A stretch of DNA of 64,000 nt from Opimibacter sp041746735 (GTDB lineage Bacteria; Bacteroidota; Bacteroidia; Chitinophagales; Saprospiraceae): contig JBGTGP010000028.1 of the NCBI GenBank assembly GCA_041746735.1, forward strand, positions 1 through 64,000. Direction: 5' to 3'. Shown here one piece after another: positions 45,579 through 54,233 of the stretch (positions are counted from its first letter, which is position 1; each line of letters opens with the position of its first letter). The notes under the pieces are model-generated. The model ran no database searches. It was not told the origin of the DNA and saw only the letters and a list, made by a program, of their open reading frames with translations. The translations under genes were made by a program, and so were the position numbers.

Positions 45579-48500
45579 TCAAAACCGGATATCACATACA
45601 CCCAGTATGTGCATCATACCGGTATTCCGTATAGGAGATGCATTGCTCCCCACCGCACGGTGGACATCGCAATCCCGCAGCGTCAACGTACCGGCATTAT
45701 CAATCGCACTGCCGTTAGTGGCTGTACCTCCGACAAGTTTTAAGTTTTGAATCTCTACGGACTTGCCGGCAGGAATAGAAAGAATACGAGAAACACCAGA
45801 CGCCTTAATCTCAATATTGGAACCTGCTGCCGCCATCCACTTCCACTGTCCATTACAGGTGATAGAGCCTGCCGTGACATTGATGATCTGGCCATTGAGT
45901 GAAGGTGCAAATAAGACATCTTCACCAGCCGAAACACAGTTGGATACATTTCGAAGCGAACCATTTCCACTATCTGAGGTGGTGGTGACCATATTGCACC
46001 TGATATTGAGGGTATAATCTTCGACCTCCCCGAAGGCAAAAGCATCGCAAGCAGCAGGTGCCTGATTGTATCGCATAGACACCCGCATACGCGTGATGCC
46101 AGACGTGGCGGTCACGGGTATTGTTATTGTCCCGCTTACAGTGCCGGTACTTGGACCTGTACTAAAGACCTGCTCACCCGAATCAGCAAAATCACCGTCG
46201 CGGTTTAGATCCACCCACACCCTGTAATATTCATTCCTGGGGTTCTGGCTGAAGCCTGGCGTGATTTGGAGTGTATAGCTGTCACCCCTTGATACCGTAA
46301 TGGTGTCATGTAGAAATGAGCTGTAATTGGATGCAGCAGATTGTTTGGTAAAGGATCCTAAGGAAACGGTTTTGATCCACTCAAAGGTGTTGCTGTTACC
46401 CTGCGACGCACAGTATAGGGGACCATCATAGCACGAACGCGTGATCGTAAAACTTCCCTGCTGACCATTCCAGCCCTGAACGAGTATGAAATAGTTAGTC
46501 CCGTTGGTGGTGGCGAAATTGAGCAGACTACCCGTATTGCAAAAATCATCATTCCCGGCTACGCAGGTCAGGTTGCCGCAGCTTCCGGAGTAGGCGTTGA
46601 GTTTGGTGTCGTAGCTATATTGACTACAGGTGGTGATGATGACATTCTCACCATTTCCTGTAAATGTATACCACAGACCCGGGGCATCCACCGACGTGCC
46701 ACAGGAGGGGAGTCCGGGATCAGGAGTAGCGCTTGACGTATTGCCGGATATTGAACCATCACAAGGCAGCATGATGGCATTCGTACACAAATCTCCGTTG
46801 ATGAGCGTCAGCGTAGTAAAACTCTGTGAGGCACATCCATTGATATCACCACCGGCCCAGTAGGGTGTGATTTTGACATACAAGGTGGTCTCATAGGGAA
46901 AAGAAGAAGGATGGTCATAGGATGTGACATTTCCCACATTGAGTTGATTGAGGATCTGGGTACCATTGAGCGTAGTTCCTATGGATATCTTATACCCAGT
47001 CTGATTACCCACTGAATGATTCCATTTGATGATGACATCCACGGATACATTGGTGGAGCCGTTTGCCGGCTGGGTCACTTGTGTGCATTGAGGAGCGGTG
47101 TTAGGTTCAGTAGTAAAGGTCTGATTAGAGCAACCGGTGGCATCGCCCTGCGCATTGTAGGGAACGATCTTGACATAGATCGTGGTATTGAAAGGGAGTG
47201 GATTGACAGGGTCATAGGTTGTGATCAATCCTACATCGACATTGTTCAGGATACTGCCATTGGTGGGAGATGTACCGATAGTGAGGCGGTATCCGGTAGC
47301 ACCGCCAGCCGGATTCCAGGTGAGATTTTCGTTGATATCCACATTGGAGGAGAGCGGAGCCGGGAATGTCAGCGAAGTACATCCCGGAGGACCGCAGTCA
47401 CCTGTATTACAAGGAGCCGAATTGTATTTGCTGCGAATCCGGTTGCCCGGCTCTGTACCAAAGCCATTGTTGAAGTTGATTCCTACCCCTGCGATAAGAT
47501 GGCAGTAACTCATGATCGTACCACTGGGTGGAATGATCGGATTGTTGGGATTATAGCAGGCATTTCCTTCCGGGGTATAGCCGTTGTTGGATGCCCATTG
47601 ATTGCCACAATCGTCCACCTGCGTATTGTTGCCATTCCATACACAGGCATGTGTATGCTGGGAGCCTATGTTATGACCCATTTCGTGTGTCACGACTTCT
47701 ACGGTCCAGGAGTAAATTGGGAATTCCTGAATACTGGTACTCAGGCTGGCGCTGAAGGCTACCTGATAGGAGTTGGAACATAAGACATCCAGATACGCAA
47801 TACCTCCGCCCAGCGTACGTGTACTCAGCAGGTGCGCGAGTCGACCGTTATAGGACATACCGGCTATGTGGGTCCGGAAGGCTCCCAGTACGGCACTGGT
47901 TGTATTATAACTTGCAAATGGATCTGTCGAGGTGTAGACAAACACATCGGAAACTGCTACCGGAATACTTTCGTTTTCATACAACGTGATGACTTCGTTC
48001 CACAATTCGGCCACCCACTCTTCTGTATTGGGGACACTGGAGCCATTGTCCTGGTAGGATTTGAAATCACATTCTACATAGACCTCGATACAGGTACCTG
48101 TCATCCGACTGCCGGAAGAAGTGCCACCGCTTTCGGACTTGGGAAGATCATCAAGCTCTTCTGTAAAACATTCAAGTTGTTTAGGAATCAGAATATCCCG
48201 GTCACGGAAAGTGACATAATTGCCATCCTTGTTTTTTTGGATCCGGCGGTTACCCTGCGCATCCGCAAAAAGGATCTGCACCCGTTCTTCAAATACACTC
48301 ACGATCGCCAGCGAAGCAGGATCGCCCTGGATGATACCGCGGTAAAAAAGATGATGGGGATTGACGGCCAACACTCGCCCGTCAGAGGTCATGATCTTTG
48401 ATTCAGCGCCAAACACGTCTGCCCGGTAGAGATCCAGACTGATATTGAGGGGTTCAGGAAGTTGAAGACGCACCAGCCCTGGAGCCTCTTGCCGCAACTG

Positions 48501-48710
48501 CTGCAAGATATCCTCACTGAGGCGCAAAATATGACCGGTTTCAATATACGATCTGAGATCCTCTTTGATCTCGGAGCTGGCAGTAAACAATGTATAGGTG
48601 GGAATGTTTTTTCCCTGGAACAGGGATAATGTCTTGACACTCACGGGCTTCTGAGCCCATATACCCCCGACCCCAAGACAGACGGTCATGCAAACCAATA
48701 ACTTCCTCAT
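45579..48710 (-). CDS. Secreted reprolysin-like zinc metalloprotease with FN3 and GEVED modules
   Basis: A 1043-residue exported protease with a signal peptide (about 1-20, ending IWAQ) and an N-terminal propeptide-like region (about 21-180). The metzincin-type catalytic domain has HEMGHNIGSQH (His342, His346, His352), followed by an HACVWNG stretch and the Met-turn-like IMSYCH. Two fibronectin type III-like domains, a pre-peptidase-like Cys-rich beta domain (WYTFTG) and a GEVED domain (WVDLNRDGDFAD, GEVEDYTLNI) come next. A choice-of-anchor-like segment ends the protein. No T9SS sorting domain is visible and the chain ends abruptly at GVCDIRF, so either the end is unusual or the tail was lost. 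It probably degrades external protein. A longer frame starts at 48737, but the signal peptide supports 48710. Confidence 0.87.
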   Translation of the reverse strand: MRKLLVCMTVCLGVGGIWAQKPVSVKTLSLFQGKNIPTYTLFTASSEIKEDLRSYIETGHILRLSEDILQQLRQEAPGLVRLQLPEPLNISLDLYRADVFGAESKIMTSDGRVLAVNPHHLFYRGIIQGDPASLAIVSVFEERVQILFADAQGNRRIQKNKDGNYVTFRDRDILIPKQLECFTEELDDLPKSESGGTSSGSRMTGTCIEVYVECDFKSYQDNGSSVPNTEEWVAELWNEVITLYENESIPVAVSDVFVYTSTDPFASYNTTSAVLGAFRTHIAGMSYNGRLAHLLSTRTLGGGIAYLDVLCSNSYQVAFSASLSTSIQEFPIYSWTVEVVTHEMGHNIGSQHTHACVWNGNNTQVDDCGNQWASNNGYTPEGNACYNPNNPIIPPSGTIMSYCHLIAGVGINFNNGFGTEPGNRIRSKYNSAPCNTGDCGPPGCTSLTFPAPLSSNVDINENLTWNPAGGATGYRLTIGTSPTNGSILNNVDVGLITTYDPVNPLPFNTTIYVKIVPYNAQGDATGCSNQTFTTEPNTAPQCTQVTQPANGSTNVSVDVIIKWNHSVGNQTGYKISIGTTLNGTQILNQLNVGNVTSYDHPSSFPYETTLYVKITPYWAGGDINGCASQSFTTLTLINGDLCTNAIMLPCDGSISGNTSSATPDPGLPSCGTSVDAPGLWYTFTGNGENVIITTCSQYSYDTKLNAYSGSCGNLTCVAGNDDFCNTGSLLNFATTNGTNYFILVQGWNGQQGSFTITRSCYDGPLYCASQGNSNTFEWIKTVSLGSFTKQSAASNYSSFLHDTITVSRGDSYTLQITPGFSQNPRNEYYRVWVDLNRDGDFADSGEQVFSTGPSTGTVSGTITIPVTATSGITRMRVSMRYNQAPAACDAFAFGEVEDYTLNIRCNMVTTTSDSGNGSLRNVSNCVSAGEDVLFAPSLNGQIINVTAGSITCNGQWKWMAAAGSNIEIKASGVSRILSIPAGKSVEIQNLKLVGGTATNGSAIDNAGTLTLRDCDVHRAVGSNASPIRNTGMMHILGVCDIRF

Positions 48711-48968
48711 AAGATCTATCATACCAATAAAAACCATGCCCTTTTATGGAATCATGCAAATACATCTTTTTCGGGGGAAAAGGGTGAGGCTGGAGAGCGA
48801 ACAAAAATAGACAAATAAAGCTATCAAACCATAATTTAAATGCGCTGACCAGCTTCTGGTTGACGATGATGTCTTCCGGCACAGGATCAAACTATTGGGC
48901 TATCAGAATGTTCCATACCCGACACGTCTCCTTGGGAAGACAAACCTCAGTAAAAAAATCAACCGGCC

Positions 48969-49535
48969 ATGCCTCATATCGCGATTATATCCTCCAGTGT
49001 ACGCCAGGGGCGTAACAGTCACCGGGTAGCTCTGTTCTTTAAGCAATTTCTGGCCGAACACCAACTGGCTACTCCGGAAATACTGGATCTTCAGGAATAT
49101 AATTTCCCCGTATTTACTGAACGGCTCCGGTTGCAAAAAGAGCCGTCAGAAGAACTACTCGACTTTGCCGCCAAAATCACAGCTGCTGACGGAGTCATCA
49201 TCGTGACACCAGAATACAATGGTGGCTACCCGGCCAGCATCAAAAATGTGGTGGATGTCCTTTATGATGAATGGCGTCGTAAACCCATTGCCATTTCTAC
49301 CGTGTCGGACGGAGTATTTGGGGGAACACAGGCCATCACCTCGCTCCAATGGGCCCTCTGGAAAATTCGGGCCTGGACTGTCCCGGCCATGTTTCCGGTC
49401 CCGAAAGTAAAGGAGAACTATGACGAAAATGGCGTACCCACTGATCGCGAAGCCATCGAAAAAAGAGCACGGGGTTTTGTAGACGAAATGCTCTGGTGCA
49501 TCGAAGCCAGAAAGCGAATGGAGTCGAAGGCATAA
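48969..49535 (+). CDS. NAD(P)H-dependent FMN reductase-like flavoprotein
   Basis: A 188-residue flavodoxin-fold oxidoreductase of the NADPH-dependent FMN reductase family. The phosphate-binding loop is SSVRQGRNSHRV and the flavin/substrate loop is PEYNGGYPASIKNVVD. It may reduce flavins, quinones or azo compounds; the physiological acceptor is unknown. The last few codons (RMESKA) overlap a GGAGTCGAAGGC string that also occurs in the repeat region at 44439-44450, so the C-terminus may include repeat-derived sequence. It is followed by an unrelated Nudix gene after 80 bp. Confidence 0.9.
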   Translation: MPHIAIISSSVRQGRNSHRVALFFKQFLAEHQLATPEILDLQEYNFPVFTERLRLQKEPSEELLDFAAKITAADGVIIVTPEYNGGYPASIKNVVDVLYDEWRRKPIAISTVSDGVFGGTQAITSLQWALWKIRAWTVPAMFPVPKVKENYDENGVPTDREAIEKRARGFVDEMLWCIEARKRMESKA

Positions 49536-49615
49536 CCCTAACACGCTTTATTTTACTGGTGGTTCTTCATCACACTTTTTAAGCGGAATATGTACATTAG
49601 TTGAAATGTATCTCC

Positions 49616-50002
49616 ATGATGATCATCCGGGTCACCTGCGCTATCATCTGCCATGAAGGGCTATACCTGGTCACGCAGCGAAGTGAACGGATGAGCCAAC
49701 CCCTGCGATGGGAATTTCCCGGTGGAAAAATCGAACCCGGCGAAACCCCTGAAGCTTGTCTCCTGCGGGAAATCCGCGAAGAACTGAGTCTTGATATTGA
49801 ACTGATAAGGCCACTCCAACCAGCAGCGTATTCGTATGAAGGATTCACGATCCGGCTTATCCCCTTCCTGGCTCAATACAAGGGGGGCACTATACATCTT
49901 GCAGAACATCAGGCGTACCGATGGGTATCCCAAGATGAATTAGGCAGCCTGGATTGGGCGCCTGCCGATATAGCTATTGTGGAAGAATTGCTTTCCGTTT
50001 AA
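49616..50002 (+). CDS. Nudix (MutT-like) pyrophosphohydrolase
   Basis: A 128-residue Nudix hydrolase. The Nudix box GGKIEPGETPEACLLREIREELSL matches GX5EX7REUXEE with all catalytic acids (given here as a family comparison). The short single-domain form resembles MutT/CTP pyrophosphohydrolases, which clean oxidised or non-canonical nucleotides such as 8-oxo-dGTP. Two ATG codons, 49616 and 49619, are possible; a TTG further upstream is less likely. TACATTAG at 49593-49600 is a near-match promoter box. The stop overlaps the convergent M1 peptidase stop by 3 bp. Confidence 0.9.
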   Translation: MMIIRVTCAIICHEGLYLVTQRSERMSQPLRWEFPGGKIEPGETPEACLLREIREELSLDIELIRPLQPAAYSYEGFTIRLIPFLAQYKGGTIHLAEHQAYRWVSQDELGSLDWAPADIAIVEELLSV

Positions 50003-51630
50003 TCCACCTTTTCACTTCGCGCGTACATATTGGGATCTACCTTGAGAGAACGTACTGCAGTTTCCTGTCGCAGTTCCTGCCATTGGCCTGTGGGCTGCAT
50101 CCAGAACTTGGGACCATCATCGATCATGACATGGAGAGGCATGGCAAAGCCGTCTACGGTATCCCGGTAGCGGTACATGAGTTTGCGTCCGCGGATCTTG
50201 TATTCCAGCACCGGAATACGGGTATCCCGCAGGTATTGATTGAAAAAGGCGCGAAGGTCTTTGCCGGTGTGTTGGGACATATAGGTTTCGATCTGATATG
50301 TCGTCACCGTTTGATGTCGGAAGGTTTCCTGCAATCCGCGCAGCACCTTTCTCCAGAGGACATCGTCCTGCAGCCAGGTGCGAAGGGTGTGCAGCATATT
50401 GCCTCCTTTATAGTACATATCGCCTGAGCCCCGCCGATTGACATTGTAGGTCCCGATGATGGGTTTGTCATTGAGGATCCCGCGACGTGTGCCGATGACA
50501 TATTCGCTGGCCGCCTGAGATCCGAAGTGGTAGTCCAGGTAGAGAGATTCGGCATAGTTGGCAAACGACTCATGGATCCACATATCGGCGATATCCTGGT
50601 AGGTGATGCTGTTGGCCCACCATTCATGTGCTGCTTCATGCACGATGATAAAGTCCCACTTCAGTCCCCAGCCTGTGCCGGAAAGGTCGCTGCCGCGATA
50701 GCCTTTTTTATACTCATTCCCATACGTGACGCTACTCTGATGTTCCATCCCCAGGTAGGGTACTTCGACCAGCTTGAATCCATCCGCATAAAACGGATAG
50801 GGACCAAACCAATATTCAAAAGCCCGTATGGTTCGCTCCGCATCTTCAAAATGCTTGCGGGCTTTTTGAAAATTATCCCGCAGCACATAGTAATCCAGAT
50901 CGAGCACACCTGCTTCACCGTGCATCGTATCGGACCAATGAGCATATCGGGCGATATTGATATTGACACCGTAGTTGTTGATCGGGTTGCTGACAAACCA
51001 GTGAAATGTCTTGCGACCATCCGGATGGTATTCGATACGACGCAGGCGTCCGTTGGAGACATCAGTGAGGGATGGAGGTACGGTGATGCGCATGAGCATG
51101 CTGTCCGGTTCATCGTACATGTGGTCTTTGCAGGGCCACCAAACACTGGCACCCACGCCCTGGCAGGAGGTGGCGATAAAGGGATGTCCATCGGGATCTT
51201 TGGACCAGGTCAGGCCACCATCCCAGGGCGGATTGCGGGCTTCTACCGGTACGCCGGAGTAGGACACGGTGATAGCGTCTCTGGATCCGGATGGCAGAGG
51301 TTTGGAAAAGCGAATCCAATACACATTTCCTTCCCGCGTATATAAAAGAGGCTGGCCCTGATGGAGGACGGAGGTGATGCGCAGTGGTTCCTGCAGATCG
51401 ATCTGCATGACATCATGCGATCGGAGTACGGTAAAGTGGATGGTGTTGGTTCCGGACAGGGATTTGCCGGGAATATCAACTTCGAGGGCCAGATCGTAGA
51501 AGGTCAGATCCCACCAACTCCGCTCCGGCGTAACGGAACCGCGGAGGGAATCCTGGCGAGTGAAGGTTTGAGCATATTGGGGAATTGAAATGATCATGAC
51601 CAGGCCAAGAACAAACAAGTACTTTTTCAT
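49999..51630 (-). CDS. Secreted M1-family metallopeptidase
   Basis: A 543-residue exported gluzincin peptidase with signal peptide (about 1-20, ending QYAQ). An N-terminal beta domain (about 25-200) precedes the catalytic domain. The latter has GMEHQSSVTYG, the counterpart of the GxMEN exopeptidase loop, and the zinc site HEAAHEWW with the third ligand Glu in WIHESFANY. Family members remove N-terminal residues from peptides. It lacks the large C-terminal helical domain of full-length PepN, as is common for bacterial leukotriene-A4-hydrolase-like forms. It is exported, so probably periplasmic. A frame start at 51645 is possible, but MKKYLF fits a signal peptide better. Confidence 0.9.
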   Translation of the reverse strand: MKKYLFVLGLVMIISIPQYAQTFTRQDSLRGSVTPERSWWDLTFYDLALEVDIPGKSLSGTNTIHFTVLRSHDVMQIDLQEPLRITSVLHQGQPLLYTREGNVYWIRFSKPLPSGSRDAITVSYSGVPVEARNPPWDGGLTWSKDPDGHPFIATSCQGVGASVWWPCKDHMYDEPDSMLMRITVPPSLTDVSNGRLRRIEYHPDGRKTFHWFVSNPINNYGVNINIARYAHWSDTMHGEAGVLDLDYYVLRDNFQKARKHFEDAERTIRAFEYWFGPYPFYADGFKLVEVPYLGMEHQSSVTYGNEYKKGYRGSDLSGTGWGLKWDFIIVHEAAHEWWANSITYQDIADMWIHESFANYAESLYLDYHFGSQAASEYVIGTRRGILNDKPIIGTYNVNRRGSGDMYYKGGNMLHTLRTWLQDDVLWRKVLRGLQETFRHQTVTTYQIETYMSQHTGKDLRAFFNQYLRDTRIPVLEYKIRGRKLMYRYRDTVDGFAMPLHVMIDDGPKFWMQPTGQWQELRQETAVRSLKVDPNMYARSEKVD

Positions 51631-51698
51631 ACGTATACTATTCATACAAAATGGGATAAACCAATTGGGCGCTAATTTGTGAGGAACAAACAGAAAGA

Positions 51699-52769
51699 TC
51701 AGGATTTTTCTTTCAGACGGTTAATTAATTCGACCAGCGCGTCTTCACGTTTTCCCTCACTAAAGGTACGCATGATATGTTCACGGGCTTCGCGACCGAG
51801 CATTGCTTTGTCCGGATGTGCCAATGCCTGCTGTATGGTGTTCATGATCACGGCGTCATCCCGTAAGGGGACCAGGAAGCCATAGGACGAAATAATGGCG
51901 GGAATGGCGGCTACGGCTGATCCAATAGGAACACATTCACACAGCATGGCCTCACAAATCGCACTGGGAAATCCCTCCGCAATCGACAGTTGAACATAGA
52001 ATTGATGCCGGCTATAGTGATCGGGTAGTTCTTCATACGGGACAGGTGGGATCAGGTTCACATTGGGGGGGATGGAATGAGGAAACTCTTCCGGAGAACA
52101 CCCCAATATGGTAAAAGAGCAATCCGGTAAGGCAGAAGCCAGCATGATCATTTTGTCAATACCTTTTCGAATATAGGAAGAACCTTCAATGCCAAAGGCG
52201 ACAGTGAGAAAGCTGTTGACCCGTCTGTCAACAGCCCGGGGATGAAATAGGGAAGGGTTGTATTCGAGGGGTATTACACTATACGGAACGTGTAATGGAC
52301 GGCACCAAAAATAAATACCTTGTCGCGTACTATCGGTGGTGTAATAACCGGATTCGCTTTCGATTAGATTTTCAGACACGGGCACCAGCAGTGTGGCGTT
52401 TTTGGCGGACATACAGGTGGCTTTTCCATAAAGCTTTCGGGTAAAATTTCCATATTGAAAAGAGGGGTAATGAAAGCAATCTGTTCCTCCAAGGAAAAGA
52501 ATACATTTTTTGCCAGTGAGTCGGGCAAATAATGCAGGCCAGACACTGTGATATCCGGCAAAAAAACAAATAAAAAAATCATGCCGCCAGCCTTGGAAAA
52601 GGAGAAAAAAAAACTGTCGGATAAAACTCAATGGGGTGTATTTTTTTATTTCGGCTTTAAAGGTATACGGGGTGATGCTGAAATGTTTTTCCAGCATTTG
52701 CAGGTCCCGGGCGACGAAGGAGCGTCGGATTGTATAGGTGTATAAAATAGTTGTATTTTTACTGTTCAT
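51699..52769 (-). CDS. Group 1 glycosyltransferase (GT4-like)
   Basis: A 356-residue cytosolic or membrane-associated glycosyltransferase with GT-B fold. The C-terminal half has the typical pattern (KGIDKMIMLASALPDCSFTILG, then SIAEGFPSAICEAMLCECVPIGSAVAAIPAII), with the Glu-containing EGFP...E signature that binds the sugar nucleotide phosphate. The acceptor is unknown. It is divergently arranged with the epimerase, with only 20 bp between their start codons, so their promoters must overlap the coding regions. Together with the epimerase and methyltransferase it suggests a small surface-glycan locus. Confidence 0.87.
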   Translation of the reverse strand: MNSKNTTILYTYTIRRSFVARDLQMLEKHFSITPYTFKAEIKKYTPLSFIRQFFFLLFQGWRHDFFICFFAGYHSVWPALFARLTGKKCILFLGGTDCFHYPSFQYGNFTRKLYGKATCMSAKNATLLVPVSENLIESESGYYTTDSTRQGIYFWCRPLHVPYSVIPLEYNPSLFHPRAVDRRVNSFLTVAFGIEGSSYIRKGIDKMIMLASALPDCSFTILGCSPEEFPHSIPPNVNLIPPVPYEELPDHYSRHQFYVQLSIAEGFPSAICEAMLCECVPIGSAVAAIPAIISSYGFLVPLRDDAVIMNTIQQALAHPDKAMLGREAREHIMRTFSEGKREDALVELINRLKEKS

Positions 52770-52789
52770 TCTACATTCACATCGTATTC

Positions 52790-53461
52790 ATGATTCTTGG
52801 CCGCGGACTCATTGCATCTGCCTTCCGTAATTCTATCTTTGATCACACACCCGGTTATACCGTTTTTGCGTCGGGGGTGTCCAATTCGTCAGAAAATGAT
52901 CCGGCAGCGTATGCAAGAGAATGGGCTTTACTGAACGACATTGCGCCCAAAAGTACGACAATCTTGTACTTCAGTACGATCAGCGTTTTCGATCCCACGA
53001 AGACGAAGACACCCTATATACAGCATAAACAGGCGGTAGAAAAGCACATCCGGCTGACGTTTGATTCCTATATGATCCTGCGCCTTCCCATTCTGGTCGG
53101 ACGGACCGACAACCCACATACCTTGATGAACTATCTGATTAATGGATTGAGGGATGGGCACCAAATGAAATTGCATGCCCGGGCTTGCCGGTATTTGCTG
53201 GATGTCGAAGATGTAGTACCGATGATATTGCCTTTCACCGAGCCACCATCTCCTCAGGTAGCATTGAATATCCCCGGATCACACAAGATTCAACTTCCTC
53301 AATTAATACGTACTCTGGAGGCCGTTCTGGAACAGAAGGGAAATTACATTTGGGAAGAAGATGGTGCGTGTTATGATATTCCGGAATATCAGGGAGAAAT
53401 TCTGTATGTGGAAGAAGAAAAATATATAGAAAAAATAATTAGAAAGTATTTTTCCAATTAA
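52790..53461 (+). CDS. Short NAD-dependent epimerase/reductase-like protein
   Basis: A 223-residue Rossmann-fold protein resembling nucleotide-sugar epimerases and dTDP-sugar reductases, but shorter. ILGRGLIASAF is the degenerate glycine loop, YFSTISVFD is the equivalent of the Ser-containing strand, and YIQHKQAVEKH supplies the Tyr-x3-Lys pair. The start is the ATG at 52790; the frame is open upstream from a TTG inside the neighbouring gene. It probably modifies a nucleotide sugar used by the adjacent glycosyltransferase. It is followed 23 bp later by the methyltransferase gene, which has its own promoter box. Confidence 0.78.
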   Translation: MILGRGLIASAFRNSIFDHTPGYTVFASGVSNSSENDPAAYAREWALLNDIAPKSTTILYFSTISVFDPTKTKTPYIQHKQAVEKHIRLTFDSYMILRLPILVGRTDNPHTLMNYLINGLRDGHQMKLHARACRYLLDVEDVVPMILPFTEPPSPQVALNIPGSHKIQLPQLIRTLEAVLEQKGNYIWEEDGACYDIPEYQGEILYVEEEKYIEKIIRKYFSN

Positions 53462-53462
53462 A

Positions 53463-53470
53463 TACATTTG
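53463..53470 (+). promoter_or_regulatory. -7 box (TACATTTG) before the methyltransferase gene
   Basis: A perfect TAnnTTTG match 14 nt before the ATG at 53485, just after the epimerase stop codon. A TTTTT run at 53450-53454 is too close to serve as the -33 element. Confidence 0.45.
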
Positions 53471-53484
53471 TACAATACTAAAAC

Positions 53485-54135
53485 ATGTCCATTGCTCAAA
53501 AATTAATTACGCTTTCAAACCGGTTTACCCATCGATTTCGAAAACAAGCTTATGAGAAGTATCCCGCTGACAATTTTGAAAACAAGCATGTACAGCACCT
53601 GGTGTCACTTCCCACGCGTCAGCACATGTTGCATCAGTTACCTAAACATGCGGTTATAGCAGAAATCGGTGTCAACAAAGGTGATTTTTCAGCCGAAATT
53701 CTTTCGACCTGTACACCCTTGAAACTAATGCTGATCGATGTTTGGACATCACAACGCTATCACGAAGGATTGTTTGAAGGCGTAAAGAATCGATTTAGCA
53801 CAGGGATTCAAAGCGGGCAAATCGAAATCAAACGTGCCTTTTCTTTTGATGCCATTGCCACCTGCCCGGACGCCTATTTCGACTGGGTCTATCTCGACAC
53901 GGATCATACGTTGGAAACCACACGCCGTGAATTGGAGTTATTACGGCTCAAAATGAAACCGGGAGGCATTATCGCAGGACATGATTATATTATGGGTAAC
54001 TGGAACGGAGGTATACGATATGGGGTCATGGAAGCGGTGCGTGAATTCTGTCTGAAATATGATTGGGAAATGATTTTTCTGACTCACGAACTTCAGGATC
54101 ATCCGAGTTTTGCTATTCGACCCATTTCAGAGTAG
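53485..54135 (+). CDS. Class I SAM-dependent methyltransferase
   Basis: A 216-residue Rossmann methyltransferase of the Methyltransf_24 type. Motif I is IAEIGVNKGDFSAEIL, the acidic residue after strand 2 is in LMLIDVW, and the post-strand-4 region is FDWVYLDTDHTLETTRRELELL, followed by KPGGIIAGHDY. The D-x-D-H segment is characteristic of members that methylate sugars or small molecules in glycan loci. The acceptor is unknown. It is co-directional with the epimerase. Confidence 0.85.
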   Translation: MSIAQKLITLSNRFTHRFRKQAYEKYPADNFENKHVQHLVSLPTRQHMLHQLPKHAVIAEIGVNKGDFSAEILSTCTPLKLMLIDVWTSQRYHEGLFEGVKNRFSTGIQSGQIEIKRAFSFDAIATCPDAYFDWVYLDTDHTLETTRRELELLRLKMKPGGIIAGHDYIMGNWNGGIRYGVMEAVREFCLKYDWEMIFLTHELQDHPSFAIRPISE

Positions 54136-54233
54136 TAGCCTGCTCCTGGTAGGGTCATGATGAGTTTTGAACGCTAAGTGACGGATAGATGCCGTACCTT
54201 CTTTTAAGTGCACAGAAACAGAGCTTTAAAATA

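Noticed and set aside
47016..47783. Plus-strand open frame opposite the metalloprotease
   Set aside because: No signal, motif or ribosome-binding context; mirrors the coding periodicity of the real minus-strand gene.
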